Source of the DNA: Scleromitrula shiraiana
Lineage: Eukaryota; Ascomycota; Leotiomycetes; Helotiales; Sclerotiniaceae
NCBI GenBank assembly: GCA_028455995.1
Contig: JABELC010000001.1
Span: 1,352,501 to 1,416,500, forward strand
Direction: 5' to 3'
Length of the DNA: 64,000 nucleotides
The notes beneath the pieces were generated by a model, which did no database searches, had not been told where the DNA came from, and worked only from the letters and a program-made list of their open reading frames with translations. Below, piece by piece: positions 35,087 to 46,175 of this stretch (position 1 is its first letter; every line of letters begins with the position of its first letter). Made by a program: the position numbers and the translations under genes.

Positions 35087-37106
35087 ATGCAACCCCCATC
35101 CACCCCCCCTCCCTCCGAAAAAGCACCCACTCCCCTCAAATCCCACTCCCCCTCCCCAGAAACAGAAGACCCCCTAATAGCCCTCGGCTACACATCCATC
35201 CTACACCGCAACCGGTCCCTCCCCACGCTGCTCTTCCAAACCCTCGCCATCGCAGCAATTCCCTACGGAGAAGGAGGACCACTTATTAGCGCTATATATG
35301 GAGGTGGACAACTGTCGATTTTTGTGGGGTGGATGGTGGTGCTGGTTTTGGATGAGTGTGTGGCGCTTTCGTTGAGTGAGCTTGCTTCGAGGTTTCCTAC
35401 TTCGGCGGGGCCGTATTATTGGAGTTTTCAGGTGAGCGGGGGTTTTTATTTTCCGGTGGTAGGAGAGTTTAGGTTGTTGGTGGTCTTTAAGTGAGAGATT
35501 GATTACATGAATGGAACGTTGTAGCTATTGCTATCATTCTTGAGGAGGTAGTACCTCACGAGGATCAGGATTCTAGTGAAATATTGAAGGCTACGAGGAA
35601 TAACTATCGATACGGCAAGACTAAGAAATATTACACAAGTATAACCTAATGCATACGTCCCAGCCAAACTAACCAGCCAAACCCTTTCCTCTAGGTAGCA
35701 AAACGCCACAAAACAGTCCTATCATTCATAACCGGCTGGATCTGGCTAATTGGAAACTGGACCATAACGCTCTCCGTAAACTTCGGCTTCGCCTCCCTGA
35801 TCTCCGCCACAATCGCCATCTACCAACCCTCTTTCGTCGCAACAAGCTGGCAACTCCTCCTCATCTTCTACCTCATCTGCATCATAACCTTCATCATTTG
35901 TACCTTTGGTAATCGATTTCTCCCTATGGTTGATACCATTTGTGCGGCTTGGACGGCGGTGAGTATTATCATTATACTGATTACTCTATCCGTTTTGGCA
36001 AAGCAAGGCCGTCATGATGTGGAGTATTCGCTAGGTCATTATGATACGAGTTTGTCGGGTTGGGGCGGTTTTACTTTTTTCATTGGGTTGCTGCCGGCGG
36101 CGTATACTTTTTCGGCGATTGGAATGATTTCTTCGATGGCGGAGGAGGTGGCGGATCCCAGTATTCAGGTTCCGAGGGCTTTGTCGCTTTGTGTTCCTGT
36201 GGGTGGTACGGCGGGTTTATTTTTTATTCGTGAGTACACTTCAAACATTCATCTACAGTATATGACTTATTCTCCGTTTGGATCTTCATGATATCCCAAC
36301 TAATATCAAAGCATCCTTGTTCCATCTCAAATTCTAACCCAGCATACAACCCCAGTACCAATCTGTTTCACGCTCCCCCCTCTCCAAATCCTCATCAACT
36401 CCCCCTCCGGCCAAGTCCTCCCCTACATCTTCCACCTCGTAACCGGCAGCCCCTCCGGCGGTCTCGGCCTCACCTTCCTCGTGCTCGCCATAACCCTCTT
36501 CTGCTCCATCAGCATAACCGTCGCCTCCTCCCGCTGCACCTGGGCCTTCGCCCGCGACCGCGCCATCCCATTCTCCTCCACGATTTCCCTCATCAGCTCC
36601 ACCCACTCCGTACCCATCTACGCCCTCCTGCTCGTCACAATCGTGCAGATGCTCCTGGGCCTTATCAATCTCGGAAGCACGAGTGCATTCACGGCGTTTG
36701 TTTCGGTGGGCGTTATCGCGCTGGCTATTTCATACGCGATTCCTATTTTCCTATCGCTCGTTTGGGATCGCAGGAGAGAGGTGAGTAGAGCGAGGTGGAA
36801 CTGTGGGAATGTGATCGGGACGATGGTTAATGGAGTCGCTCTCGCGTGGATTGCGTTTGAGGTGGTGCTTTTTAGTATGCCGACTGCGTTGCCTGTTACG
36901 GTTGTTAGTATGAATTATGCGAGTGTGGTTCTGGTGGGTTTTGGGGTTTTGGCAGGAGTCTGGTATTTGGTTTGGGCTAGGAAAGGTGGGTTGTTTTTCT
37001 TTCCCCTCCCACCCCCCTTCTCTCTCTCTTGGCTTTATTGGAAGGTAGTGAGAGGTATTGACAATTTCTAGTGTATAAAGGGCCACCGGCTTCAGATGGC
37101 CTTTGA
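35087..37106 (+). CDS. APC-family amino acid/choline/GABA permease
   Basis: Four exons join in phase: 35087-35431, 35695-36229, 36356-36985 and 37072-37106, giving 514 residues. After a Pro/Ser-rich cytosolic N-terminus, the protein has about twelve hydrophobic segments. The motif ALGYTSILHRNRSLPTLLFQ, then PYGEGGPLISAIYGGG and LSELASRFPTSAGPYYWS, is typical of fungal choline/GABA/amino-acid permeases (HNM1/UGA4 type). Later segments include SSMAEEVADPSIQVPRAL and SSRCTWAFARDRAIPFS. It ends YKGPPASDGL. The first intron is long for this window (263 nt). Plasma-membrane uptake of a small amine or amino acid is likely; the substrate cannot be read from the sequence. Confidence 0.9.
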
Positions 37107-37766
37107 TAGGTTGCCATTGATATCCAAATATTATGATTAGATGTGTGTATTGGCTTCCTAAACAAGTGGCTAGCTGCATTATTGGTTGATATCAACGTAT
37201 TGATATACAAAGTATAATATTTCCGTCAAAAATATCCGGAGAGAATTGGAAAGTAATCATCTAGAATTCATCTACCGACGTTTTCTTGCATTTTGTAAAT
37301 ACTTTTCTGGCTATAGTTTTGTTATGGTATTATGATTGTTCCGTGTGGAATGGATGAATAAGGATGAGCTTTAGCTACTAAGATAGCAAAATCTCCGAAA
37401 GAAGAGGCAATGCAGAACAACAGTTTGAAATAGCCAATAGACTCGCATGATAGACAATCAGTCCAAGTGTAAGAGATAAAGACTAATTGATAACTCGTTC
37501 AATACCGTCAACACCATTGGATCAATTAAAATTGCTTTTGGGCATCTTCAATATTTGATCCTTGAATTGTGCTGTTCCATTGAATCAAAAACGCTCAAAC
37601 AGTTGAAGTAAAAGGCATACATGACGTATTTCCAATATCACGGGATAAGTTCCTTCGCTATTGAAGAGATCATAGAGTATTCAAAACTTCATGAGTTGAC
37701 ATGTCCAACACGATGCATGTAAAACCCCCGATTATCAACAACAAATGTAGCCAGTAGAAAATGTAT
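37107..37766. other. Intergenic between convergent genes
   Basis: No gene recognised. AT-rich DNA between the permease gene and the minus-strand gene ending at 37767. Confidence 0.5.
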
Positions 37767-38857
37767 TCAATGAAGAAAAGCTCCACCCAGCCACTCCAAC
37801 TCATAAAGTGTTGTATGGTTAGAACCTTCTGAATTTGTTGGATCAAGATAGGTGTTGACCACAACTCCTCTCTCCGGCCGTCCTATAAATTGTCAGAGAA
37901 TCTCAGCAATACGAATAATCTGTGAATAGCATACTCCCCAGATCCGAAGCATGATGTCTCAACTGCCTGCGCCATGCGCCGCCACTACCAGTCAAAGTAC
38001 GGTACAAGTCTGCAGAATCATTGCAGGAGAATGCAATCAAGGCAAGAACTGTAGGGAGATTGCCAGCAAGCCCGCTTGTTCGTCGCAAATTCCGGTCACG
38101 ATTTCTGTACGCTTCGAGTCCGAGATGATTGATCCACCACCCCTCTCTACCAGCCAGGTATTGTTCTTCATAAGAAGCGCCGACTAGCGACAATGTTTGA
38201 GAGTGCCCGAATGTCAACGGATACCATCGATTATGCGGGAAATCTGCTGTAGCAATATCTCTTGCAGTTGCATCATCCTCCAGCATAAGAAACTGGGTAA
38301 ATTCGTTGCACCAGAATAAAGTAGTTGTTTTGTAATGCGTGATAGGTATTGCATCCGTGGGACTTGAATACCACCAGCTTTCTAGATTACTCCGTTGAGA
38401 TACATTGTTACCGACATCAGTTATTTGATCGTTGCTCCATCTGAACATTCTTCCTGGAGTTTGAGGAAGGAAGCCAGCTCTTTGCACTGGCGGTAGCCAA
38501 CGCCCATTTTCGTTCGTCCTCGGGGGTAAACCACCATTGTCTGGATCTTCATTGACTGCTAGCTCACTCACATTGAAGAGAAAACTAGTAGGGTGTCGAC
38601 TCATCGTTGCGTTCAAAACCTGAGTTTGTGGGGTTGATGTTCGTCGCGAGGTTTTCTGGACTTGTTTAAATATTGCTTCATCAATTTTGACGCAAATTAT
38701 TACTCACATGCATCTCGATATCCAATTACTTCAGGATTTCCGGCCAAATTTCGAGGTTTTTTGAGTCTAAAATGAATAGAAATATCAATGTTTACCAGTT
38801 CTAAAATCTTTTCTTAAGAATCGACTTGGCAAGAAACTTGTCAGCATACAGCTGCAT
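37767..38857 (-). CDS. Hypothetical protein, four-exon model
   Basis: My model joins exons 38857-38850, 38766-38708, 38660-37935 and 37882-37767, with all three introns in phase (83, 47 and 52 nt) and good donors (GTATGC, GTGAGT, GTATGC). The product is 302 residues starting MQLLKKPRNLAGNPEVIGYR. The body is rich in Trp, Asn, Arg and Thr, for example PGRMFRWSNDQITDVGNN, THYKTTTLFWCNEFTQFLML and REGWWINHLGLEAYRNRDRN. No signal peptide or membrane helix. I do not recognise the family. The 8-nt first coding exon is unusual, and the large third exon is the firm part. An alternative last exon in another frame would end in a hydrophobic helix, but its phase does not fit. Confidence 0.6.
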
Positions 38858-41354
38858 AGTTAAAATTATCCGATGATGAACTCAGATGTAATAGCAGCAT
38901 CATATATACTTTTGACCTTGCATTGCCCTCGTGACGAAATTGATTGGATATAAATCTCAATATATAATCCGTGATCCTAGCCAACGATTCACGATCGATA
39001 TGCAACTTTCGCTGCCGATGGGACGGTGACGGAATGATAATGGACTATTGAAGGCCGTGTCCGATACAAAGATGTTCAATAATAGGAAATTTTTGCTAGC
39101 GATAAGACATAGTATTGCGGAACTCAATTCTCTCAACTTACAGTATTCTATCAATACTTTTGATAACAGAATTATCAGGGCACCCTACAGATTACCCCAT
39201 GCAAGAACATACTCCGCACTGTCTACTTAGACAAAAGGAGGGGCATATATATCATTTTAGCAGATAGCCATTTATGTAGGATTTAAACTCTGACCAATAT
39301 GGTCCTAGCTGCAAATGTGAAGCCTACCATGGATGAAGTGGCTGTCAAAAGCCATCCACAAATCAATCATCAGTGTTTCATTGGCTTGCCGAAGAGAAAT
39401 GTTGTGTCGCTTTCCCAAGCAGCAATGAAATTGCTTTCAATAAAGTATTAGAAAAGTGATTTGTGGTAAATATGGCGATCGTAGGAAGAAGCAGAAATGT
39501 TAAAATCGGGATCCCATGTTCTCATAATTTCTGTTTGTAACGCTATTGAGTTTCGGGGGAATAATCCCTGAACACTGAGTTGTCCGATGCCCACTGCAAT
39601 ATGATGTGCGCAACCCAAATTGTGAATCAAATGAGGCTCAAAACTCGAGGTTTGGCTATAACTTGGACAGCTCTCATCATGGAATTGCGAATATCCGAGC
39701 CATTCGTACGATCCAAACTTGAATCATGATTCGCTGATATTTAAATCAAGATTACTTTCCATGTGCAAATGGTTATGGTGGCTGATGGACAAATCAATTG
39801 TGAACATATCTATTCCGATCTTTAGCCATGATCCGAAAGTTCGAGGTACATGAAAGCAAAAAGAGAGCATATCGATACATACCATGAGAGATAAAGAAGA
39901 TTCTCCAAAACTTTCACATTTGCAAAATATATATCTTGAGTCTAGTTGACTCTTTTCTAGGTGAGAACGCTTAATATATACTTTATCCAATACATGATAG
40001 ATGGTCATGGTAGTCAGGGGTCACCTGCTCATTGCAAGCAAGTCCTCACTGAGTTTGGGCGTCTGATTATCCTTTTTTCTCTTTAGCACGGTCGCCTCGT
40101 TCTAGTCACAAAATTTGCCTCGTTCTCAGCGAACTACACTACAGAATCGATAGACATCAACCAATTAAGAATTGGAACCGACATTACCATGCACTCATTT
40201 CAGTCAAGCGATGGGGTATGCGTCGTACGGAAGAATAAAATGCGCCTCACAACTGCAAAAGGCTGCAGATTGCGAACCACCTCTGACATGTCAGCTTTTC
40301 AACACCTTTTCAAAAGGGCTTCATTGATGGTTTCGGCATCGGCATTCGAATATTACGCAATATATATATAATCTCGTTGATTGGCATAATAGGGGTCCAA
40401 GGGTTTGACAATGCCGGCGGCCAAGGGGTAGTAATGGTACCTCGCTGACAACCCTACTCGGTGAGCTCAAGGTTGCACAAACGTCCGAGAAATTGTGATA
40501 GTGGTCAATGTTGCATAGTGATACCTAAGGGAATGATCGATTCCAGTTCGAATGAAGTTCTAATTAATTGAAAGACATCTGAAGAAATGGTAATATCTCC
40601 TCTCATGAGTTTGTCTTTTCATATCGTAAGGAAGAGGTAATAGTTATATAGTAGTTGGGTATCTATAGGTCCGAATATTCCTCAACACAAGTATATCATA
40701 TATATTCGATGATAACAGAGTTGGTTTGAAGTATGATGAAGTCTGGTTAAGGTTGATAGATGCAGGACACAGACGGTTCCAACATCATTTTCACATTTAG
40801 TACCGTACACTAAATTCTTAGCATGACTCGCTAACAATTAGGCGTCCGAGACCCGAAGTATAATCGTCTGACAATCATCAGCCAAATCACAAACAAGTAA
40901 AACGCACGATTCTTCTTCATTGATGTTCAAATCCTAAAAGGGGAGACGAAATCACAAAAGCTTGATACTCTGAGTGTGAGCTAGCTACTATTGAGTTATA
41001 AGAACTAAAATAGATTCTCCAATATATCAAAACTAACGTAGGATACCACAGTTTTACAGGTCCAAGTGAATGCTAGCACGACCTCCTCTCAATCACAACT
41101 TCAATATAATAAGTAAGATGCGGATTGTTTTGAGCACATGGTTATGGAACTGCTTTTGGGTTATTCCATTTTGATTCTTTATCATATCTTATACTATATC
41201 TATCTAGATGATCTTTACGAGATTCATTATTCACGGCACATTTGAAAAACATTTCATACTCACTTAGTTCAATAAATTTAAAGGTTCAAGGGTTCGAAAG
41301 AAAAGAAAAAAATAATAATACAGGACTAACCACCGCTCCTCATCATGCTCACGT
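38858..41354. other. Long stretch without a firm gene
   Basis: A minus-strand frame at about 39720-39448 reads FKFGSYEWLGYSQFHDESCP and continues with HNLGCAHHIAVGIGQLSVQG. It looks like an exon or relic of an unrecognised gene, but no start or joining exon is clear. A second frame at 40008-39724 (-) is weaker. The rest is AT-rich with nothing supported. Confidence 0.4.
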
Positions 41355-42002
41355 CTAAGGACTAGACTCTACCGCAGGAATCTTGCTGAGGTGCAAGGCT
41401 TCCTCACAGAAGGTCTTCATCCCAGGACACACGGGGCTCGTACCATCCGAATCAAGTGACATCGCACCGCGATGCACCATCATATCCGTCAAGTCACAGT
41501 AGAAGAACACAAACAAAGGATCGCATTCCCCAAAGGTAATGGACTTTGGAGGGTCCTCTACTGCACATGCATCGGAAAGAACGTGGAGACAAGATGCAAT
41601 CGCAGGAGCGCCAATACCGGTGGTCGGCGTAGGCTGCGATCTTGTCCCGACTCTAAGGTGTGAAACAGTAGGAGTTGTGGTAGTGGAGGCGGTGGCGTTA
41701 GCAGAAGGCGTCGTTTGCGGTAGCTTAGCCTTGATAGCCATCACAGCAATAACGGTTGCAAGAACGGTGATGATGCTTACCGACACGAGGAGGAAGGGCC
41801 AGAAGCAACTCTGTCTAGTTGGCTTCCGAGGTTGCATGACGCGCTGTTGTCTAGGATCTCGCACCCCGTCAGCTTGAGGATATGAGCCCAGCTCAATATT
41901 CTCAAACTCGTGGGATGAGTAACGAGGCAATGGTGTACTCACGCGGCGGGGTGGCATAGCGAATAGCTCAGCTGAAGGCCAATCAAATCCACGGTTGGTC
42001 AT
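41355..42002 (-). CDS. Small single-pass membrane protein
   Basis: Frame of 215 codons from the ATG at 42002 (MTNRGFDWPSAELFAMPPRR). The frame is open further upstream to an ATG at 42212. That part contains a likely leader intron (donor GTATGT near 42207, acceptor ATATAG near 42114), so I prefer the inner start. Residues about 65-92 form one hydrophobic helix (CFWPFLLVSVSIITVLATVI) after an Arg/Lys-rich stretch, suggesting a cytosolic N-terminus. A Thr/Ser/Ala-rich stalk follows. The C-terminal domain has six cysteines (SCLHVLSDACAV, FGECDPLFVFFYCDLTD, CPGMKTFCEE), probably paired outside the cell. The family is not recognised; a cell-surface or secretory-pathway protein is inferred. Confidence 0.65.
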   Translation of the reverse strand: MTNRGFDWPSAELFAMPPRRVSTPLPRYSSHEFENIELGSYPQADGVRDPRQQRVMQPRKPTRQSCFWPFLLVSVSIITVLATVIAVMAIKAKLPQTTPSANATASTTTTPTVSHLRVGTRSQPTPTTGIGAPAIASCLHVLSDACAVEDPPKSITFGECDPLFVFFYCDLTDMMVHRGAMSLDSDGTSPVCPGMKTFCEEALHLSKIPAVESSP

Positions 42003-42998
42003 ATTTGCTTCGACTGGCGAAGCTCTAGGTGGAAAGGTAGTGGGGATCGAAAGAATCTTGAGGGTTTGTCTGATGAGCTCTGTGGGAAAGAAGCGTGAAG
42101 TTCTACCTATATATGAATTCAAGTGGGCAAAAGACAGGTAAGATTCGATGTTGATGATGGAGAGAAAAAAACTGCAACTCTCACTCGAACGTATCAATTT
42201 ATACATACCCATGAAGCATTGTTATGAGGGCTGAAGCTTGTTCACAGAACACTGTTAACAAAAATTCTTCTGTTGTTTTCTTTATATAAGGTCAACAATT
42301 ACAAAGAGATTGTTCATGAACAATAAATCTGTGTGGGAGCGACCGTCCACCAAGGAGAACTACAGTTGGGTTCATACAGAAGTTAGTAGCAAAGCAGGGA
42401 AATGAATAAAATGAGACTGACCAATCATATCCTGCTATATTACTTGTTTATATGCCTATCTTATCCGACATATCGAACATGTAATTCGCTTCTAGAAAGG
42501 GGGAGGGAAAGCGCGGCCTATCACATGGCCGATACTAAATATGATGCCCGGTTTTCTAAATAAATCGTATTTTATGACTACTAGGAACTACTGTGGAGGA
42601 TTATATGTATCCAACAATGTGATATGAAACTGATCCACGATTTCTTTTTGAAATAGAATGAAACATAAAGTCAAGAAGAGCATTCTATATTCTGACAATG
42701 CCATTTCAATAAAACCAATGTTCCCATGAAAATCATGACCATATTTGTAATCCAATGATTTACAAACATAAACATCTGCCTTTGTCCCCCTATCCAGCAT
42801 TCAATAACCAACCTACTATTCCCAATCCGGTCAGTAACCCAAAGAGCAACGAAAGGAAATATAGCTCTCTTTGTTTCCCCCAGCACATGATCGCTTATCA
42901 AAGCTTAACCTATCTACATCCAAAGATTACTTTTTGTAGCTTCTACTTAGCTTCAGGTCAACTCAAAATCAACACCTACCTATTGATCCATCATATGA
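42003..42998. other. Divergent intergenic region
   Basis: Shared upstream DNA of the genes starting at 42002 (-) and 42999 (+). No other coding region or RNA gene was recognised. Confidence 0.5.
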
Positions 42999-44891
42999 AT
43001 GAATAAAAACAAGAACTACCAGTCATCTAATACTAAACCACACATTGTAAAAGACGTCGTAACCAGCATCGAAAGCCGACTCAAAACCTACCAAGAACGT
43101 CTCGAAACCGAAAGACTCAACGCACTTGAAACTGCAGAGCGCGCACGTCTCGCTGGAATCTCACCTGATTACACATTCGTTCCCAAAACCAAAGAAGAAG
43201 AAAAAGGAGAAAAAGGAGAAGAAATATTAGAAACAGAAAAAATGGCCTATCGAGGAACCGCACCTCTCACACCTCCCAGACCACGTAGAATAATACCCGA
43301 CCCATCGCAGACACCACCACAAACTCTCCACGCCGAACGCACATACCCTGACGGCTTCACTGAGAGAGAACAAGCAGACTACTCCGGCTCATCTGAGGAA
43401 GAGACACGGCAGGATGTAAAATCTTTTGTGCGATATACACGTGCTCGTGGTAGTAATAGCGAAGAAGATGGATTAAGTGCACGTCTCGAAGAATATGAGG
43501 GCAGGAAACTCACGGAGCGATTGTCTGGAGCGAGGATGAGGGGTGGGATGGAAGGGGAGGAGTGGAATGATGCGGTTGTGGATTTAGCGGAGTTTGCGAG
43601 GGGGGTTAGGAAGAGGACGGGAGAGGGAAAGTGGGGTGGGGAGAAACATGTTAGGATTCAGGCGCCGTTGGGGAAAGATAAGGAGAGGGGTAGGGATAGG
43701 GATGAGTTTATGGAGAAGAGGCGGAGGAGTCCCGATACTATTAGACGGGAAGCGGAGAAGGTGCTTAGGGAGGCGAGACAAGTCTTGATGGGGAATAAGG
43801 GGAGGGAGGAGAGTGTTAGGAGTTCTGTTACAAGCGAGCGGGCGAGGGGGGATTTGAAGGCTAAGATTGAGAAGGTGAGAATCGATGCGGTTATTGCGGC
43901 TGCGGCCAAGGAGACTGCTCCTCGTTCTTCCTATTTGGGATCGGAGGAGTATGCGAAGAGACATGCGGCTTTTAGGGAGAGAGATCACTATGAGAAGATT
44001 ACGGAACTCAAGAATAGATATGAGAAGGAACGTGATGAGCCCACATGGTTTCCTAAGTCGACAAAACCAGATGATCGTACGGTGTACGCGGAGGGAACTT
44101 GGGGTAGTAGTCGGATATCTGAACGACCAGCATCAGGAACTGCAGTTACAGATGAGACCTATCGGAACCTCAATGATATTACCAGCAAATATACCTACCC
44201 GCCGCCCATGGAATACCGCGGAAGTGCATCAGTCTCCGCCTCCGGTGAGAGTGGGAGTATCGGGCGATGGGGATCGCAAGGGGCTCAACAGCCATCGCCC
44301 AGAACCTCTCCGAGGGCATCCAGGGGAGAAGGTTCACCAAGTTCCAGATCCACGCCTAGGTCACAACCTCAACAGAGGGCTGATTATGGAGAACTAGAAC
44401 ATGGCTCAAAAATAAGTGAGAGGCGTTACGCATCAAAGCCGGGGGTGATATCGATGGGTACACAAACGGCTTCGCGATATTCAACATCAGCGACCCAAGC
44501 ATCACCGCGTTTTAGCTCCACGACAGGGACAACAACGGGTGTCCAGACAACCCCACGCTACTCAACACAAACCACCCAAACATCCTCCCGTTACTCAACC
44601 CAACCCACCCAAACGTCCCCCGGTTTCAAATCCACAGCCGCAGCCTCAATGGCCACACAAACAACACCCCGCCGCTACACATTCCGCAAAAAGACCCCCT
44701 GGGGTACCGATGCCTCAGAAAACTATATCCTAAAAGCCGGGGAAGACAGATTCATATTGGAGGAGGAGGAGGAGGCGTATTCGAGATGGATTTTGAGACA
44801 TCTGTTTAGGGTGACGATTATTGTTGGGGTGGCATTCCTGGCGGGGTTTTTCGAGGCGTGGATTGTGGCGGGGTTTATTTATTGGTGGTAA
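42999..44891 (+). CDS. Charged, disordered tail-anchored protein
   Basis: One exon of 630 codons starting MNKNKNYQSSNTKPHIVKDV. The first 60 residues predict a helix or coiled coil (SIESRLKTYQERLETERLNA). The next 370 residues are Arg/Glu/Lys-rich with EREREE-like charge mixing. Residues about 480-560 contain imperfect repeats built on TQTTPRYST/TQTSSRYST. The last 30 residues are hydrophobic (VTIIVGVAFLAGFFEAWIVA) and end GFIYWW, so the protein is probably a tail-anchored membrane protein facing the cytosol. Family unrecognised. Another ATG lies 4 nt earlier but stops at once. Confidence 0.7.
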   Translation: MNKNKNYQSSNTKPHIVKDVVTSIESRLKTYQERLETERLNALETAERARLAGISPDYTFVPKTKEEEKGEKGEEILETEKMAYRGTAPLTPPRPRRIIPDPSQTPPQTLHAERTYPDGFTEREQADYSGSSEEETRQDVKSFVRYTRARGSNSEEDGLSARLEEYEGRKLTERLSGARMRGGMEGEEWNDAVVDLAEFARGVRKRTGEGKWGGEKHVRIQAPLGKDKERGRDRDEFMEKRRRSPDTIRREAEKVLREARQVLMGNKGREESVRSSVTSERARGDLKAKIEKVRIDAVIAAAAKETAPRSSYLGSEEYAKRHAAFRERDHYEKITELKNRYEKERDEPTWFPKSTKPDDRTVYAEGTWGSSRISERPASGTAVTDETYRNLNDITSKYTYPPPMEYRGSASVSASGESGSIGRWGSQGAQQPSPRTSPRASRGEGSPSSRSTPRSQPQQRADYGELEHGSKISERRYASKPGVISMGTQTASRYSTSATQASPRFSSTTGTTTGVQTTPRYSTQTTQTSSRYSTQPTQTSPGFKSTAAASMATQTTPRRYTFRKKTPWGTDASENYILKAGEDRFILEEEEEAYSRWILRHLFRVTIIVGVAFLAGFFEAWIVAGFIYWW

Positions 44892-46175
44892 GGAGAGGAG
44901 AGGAGAGGAGAGGATGTTGTGTGAGGTGTATGTATGTGTGATTAGGTGTTGTTTGGGGATGATAGGTTGAATGTTGAATGTTGAATGAGGCGGGTTTGCT
45001 TGGGTGTGGGAGATGGTTTAAATTGTGTAGTGAATGCCATTGGATCTTTCTGTCATCCGGCACAACGTATTTATATATAAGCATGAAGAAACAGGGTATT
45101 ATAATTCAATTTCTAGCATTTGTTTGATTTATAATTCAAATCAGGAGACAAGAGGTTGAGGTCTTGAAGCACTGCCAAACTGACAAGATGCTACTTCTAT
45201 AGAACCCAATGTTCACCTCAAAAGCTAGAATGCAACTTAATAAAGAGATTATGAAAGTTGACTAAGTAACCAGATAATACAAAATTTTATTTCCGATTCC
45301 TCTACTGGAAGCTTAGCGTCGGCTCGGCTCGGCTTGCCTTGGGAATCTATCATATCGATCCGTCACTTCTCCCGTCTAGTCCAACTATAGCCCAAGATTC
45401 CGTTATTGAAATTGTGATAGGTTTTAAGATATGCAACAAAAATGTAAAGTATGACATTTGATTGGAGCAAGTGTTGGTATGTCCAGCTGACTGTACTGAG
45501 CCTTCGTTACGTTAGGTGCTGGGGATAATAATGAATGAATGCAGCCTTTTCTTGATTGATGTAATAGAAAATTGATGGAGTTTTCTCGCATAGTATAGTT
45601 CTTTTGATATTGGTTTGATAGAAATGAGAATTGAATAGAAGGAAAATCTCGACGGCTGGGTAAATGATCATGAATTCGAAAGTGATGAAGATATGTCTGC
45701 AAACGACAGTTCCGCAACAACATCAACAAATCTAAATTGTACCTATTACCAAATGCAACACAAATATTCAATATTACCATATGCATCTAGAAATATTCAA
45801 AATTCAATAGTTTTCAAACCTCGAGTCTCGGATACGAGAGCCGCACTCGCTTGTCGCGCCAGTCTCCCTAAGGAATGCACATAAACTCCGCGCCATCATA
45901 AGGAATGCACTACACCCAATATGCGTATGCGACAATTGGAAACACTACAAAATTATGATCTTACTGATATATCCAGCGTGACTTCCAGCCCCCGGAGATT
46001 ATTTCTCTCTCAACTTCCTCATGCGACGAGGATTCCGAGTTCCAGCCCTTTGAGAGGGCTTTCTCTTCTTTTTATTTTCTTGATCCGGCGATCATGTTGT
46101 GAGTGTATGATTTACTGATCGTCACTTAATTTTTATTGAATAAGTAAAACTACCCTGGTGGTAAACTCTTTTGAC
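44892..46175. other. Intergenic, no gene seen
   Basis: Starts with a GAGAG pentamer repeat just after the stop codon. Frames such as 45786-45424 (-) lack protein-like features. Confidence 0.5.

Noticed and set aside
36288..36788. 166-codon frame over the permease
   Set aside because: Pro/Arg/His-rich out-of-frame shadow of permease exon 3.
37670..37864. Hydrophobic C-terminal exon for the 302-aa gene
   Set aside because: It needs a phase-0 junction, whereas the best donor at 37934 is phase 1 and leads to a different frame ending at 37767.
45424..45786. 120-codon minus frame
   Set aside because: AT-rich composition, no motif and no splice partners.
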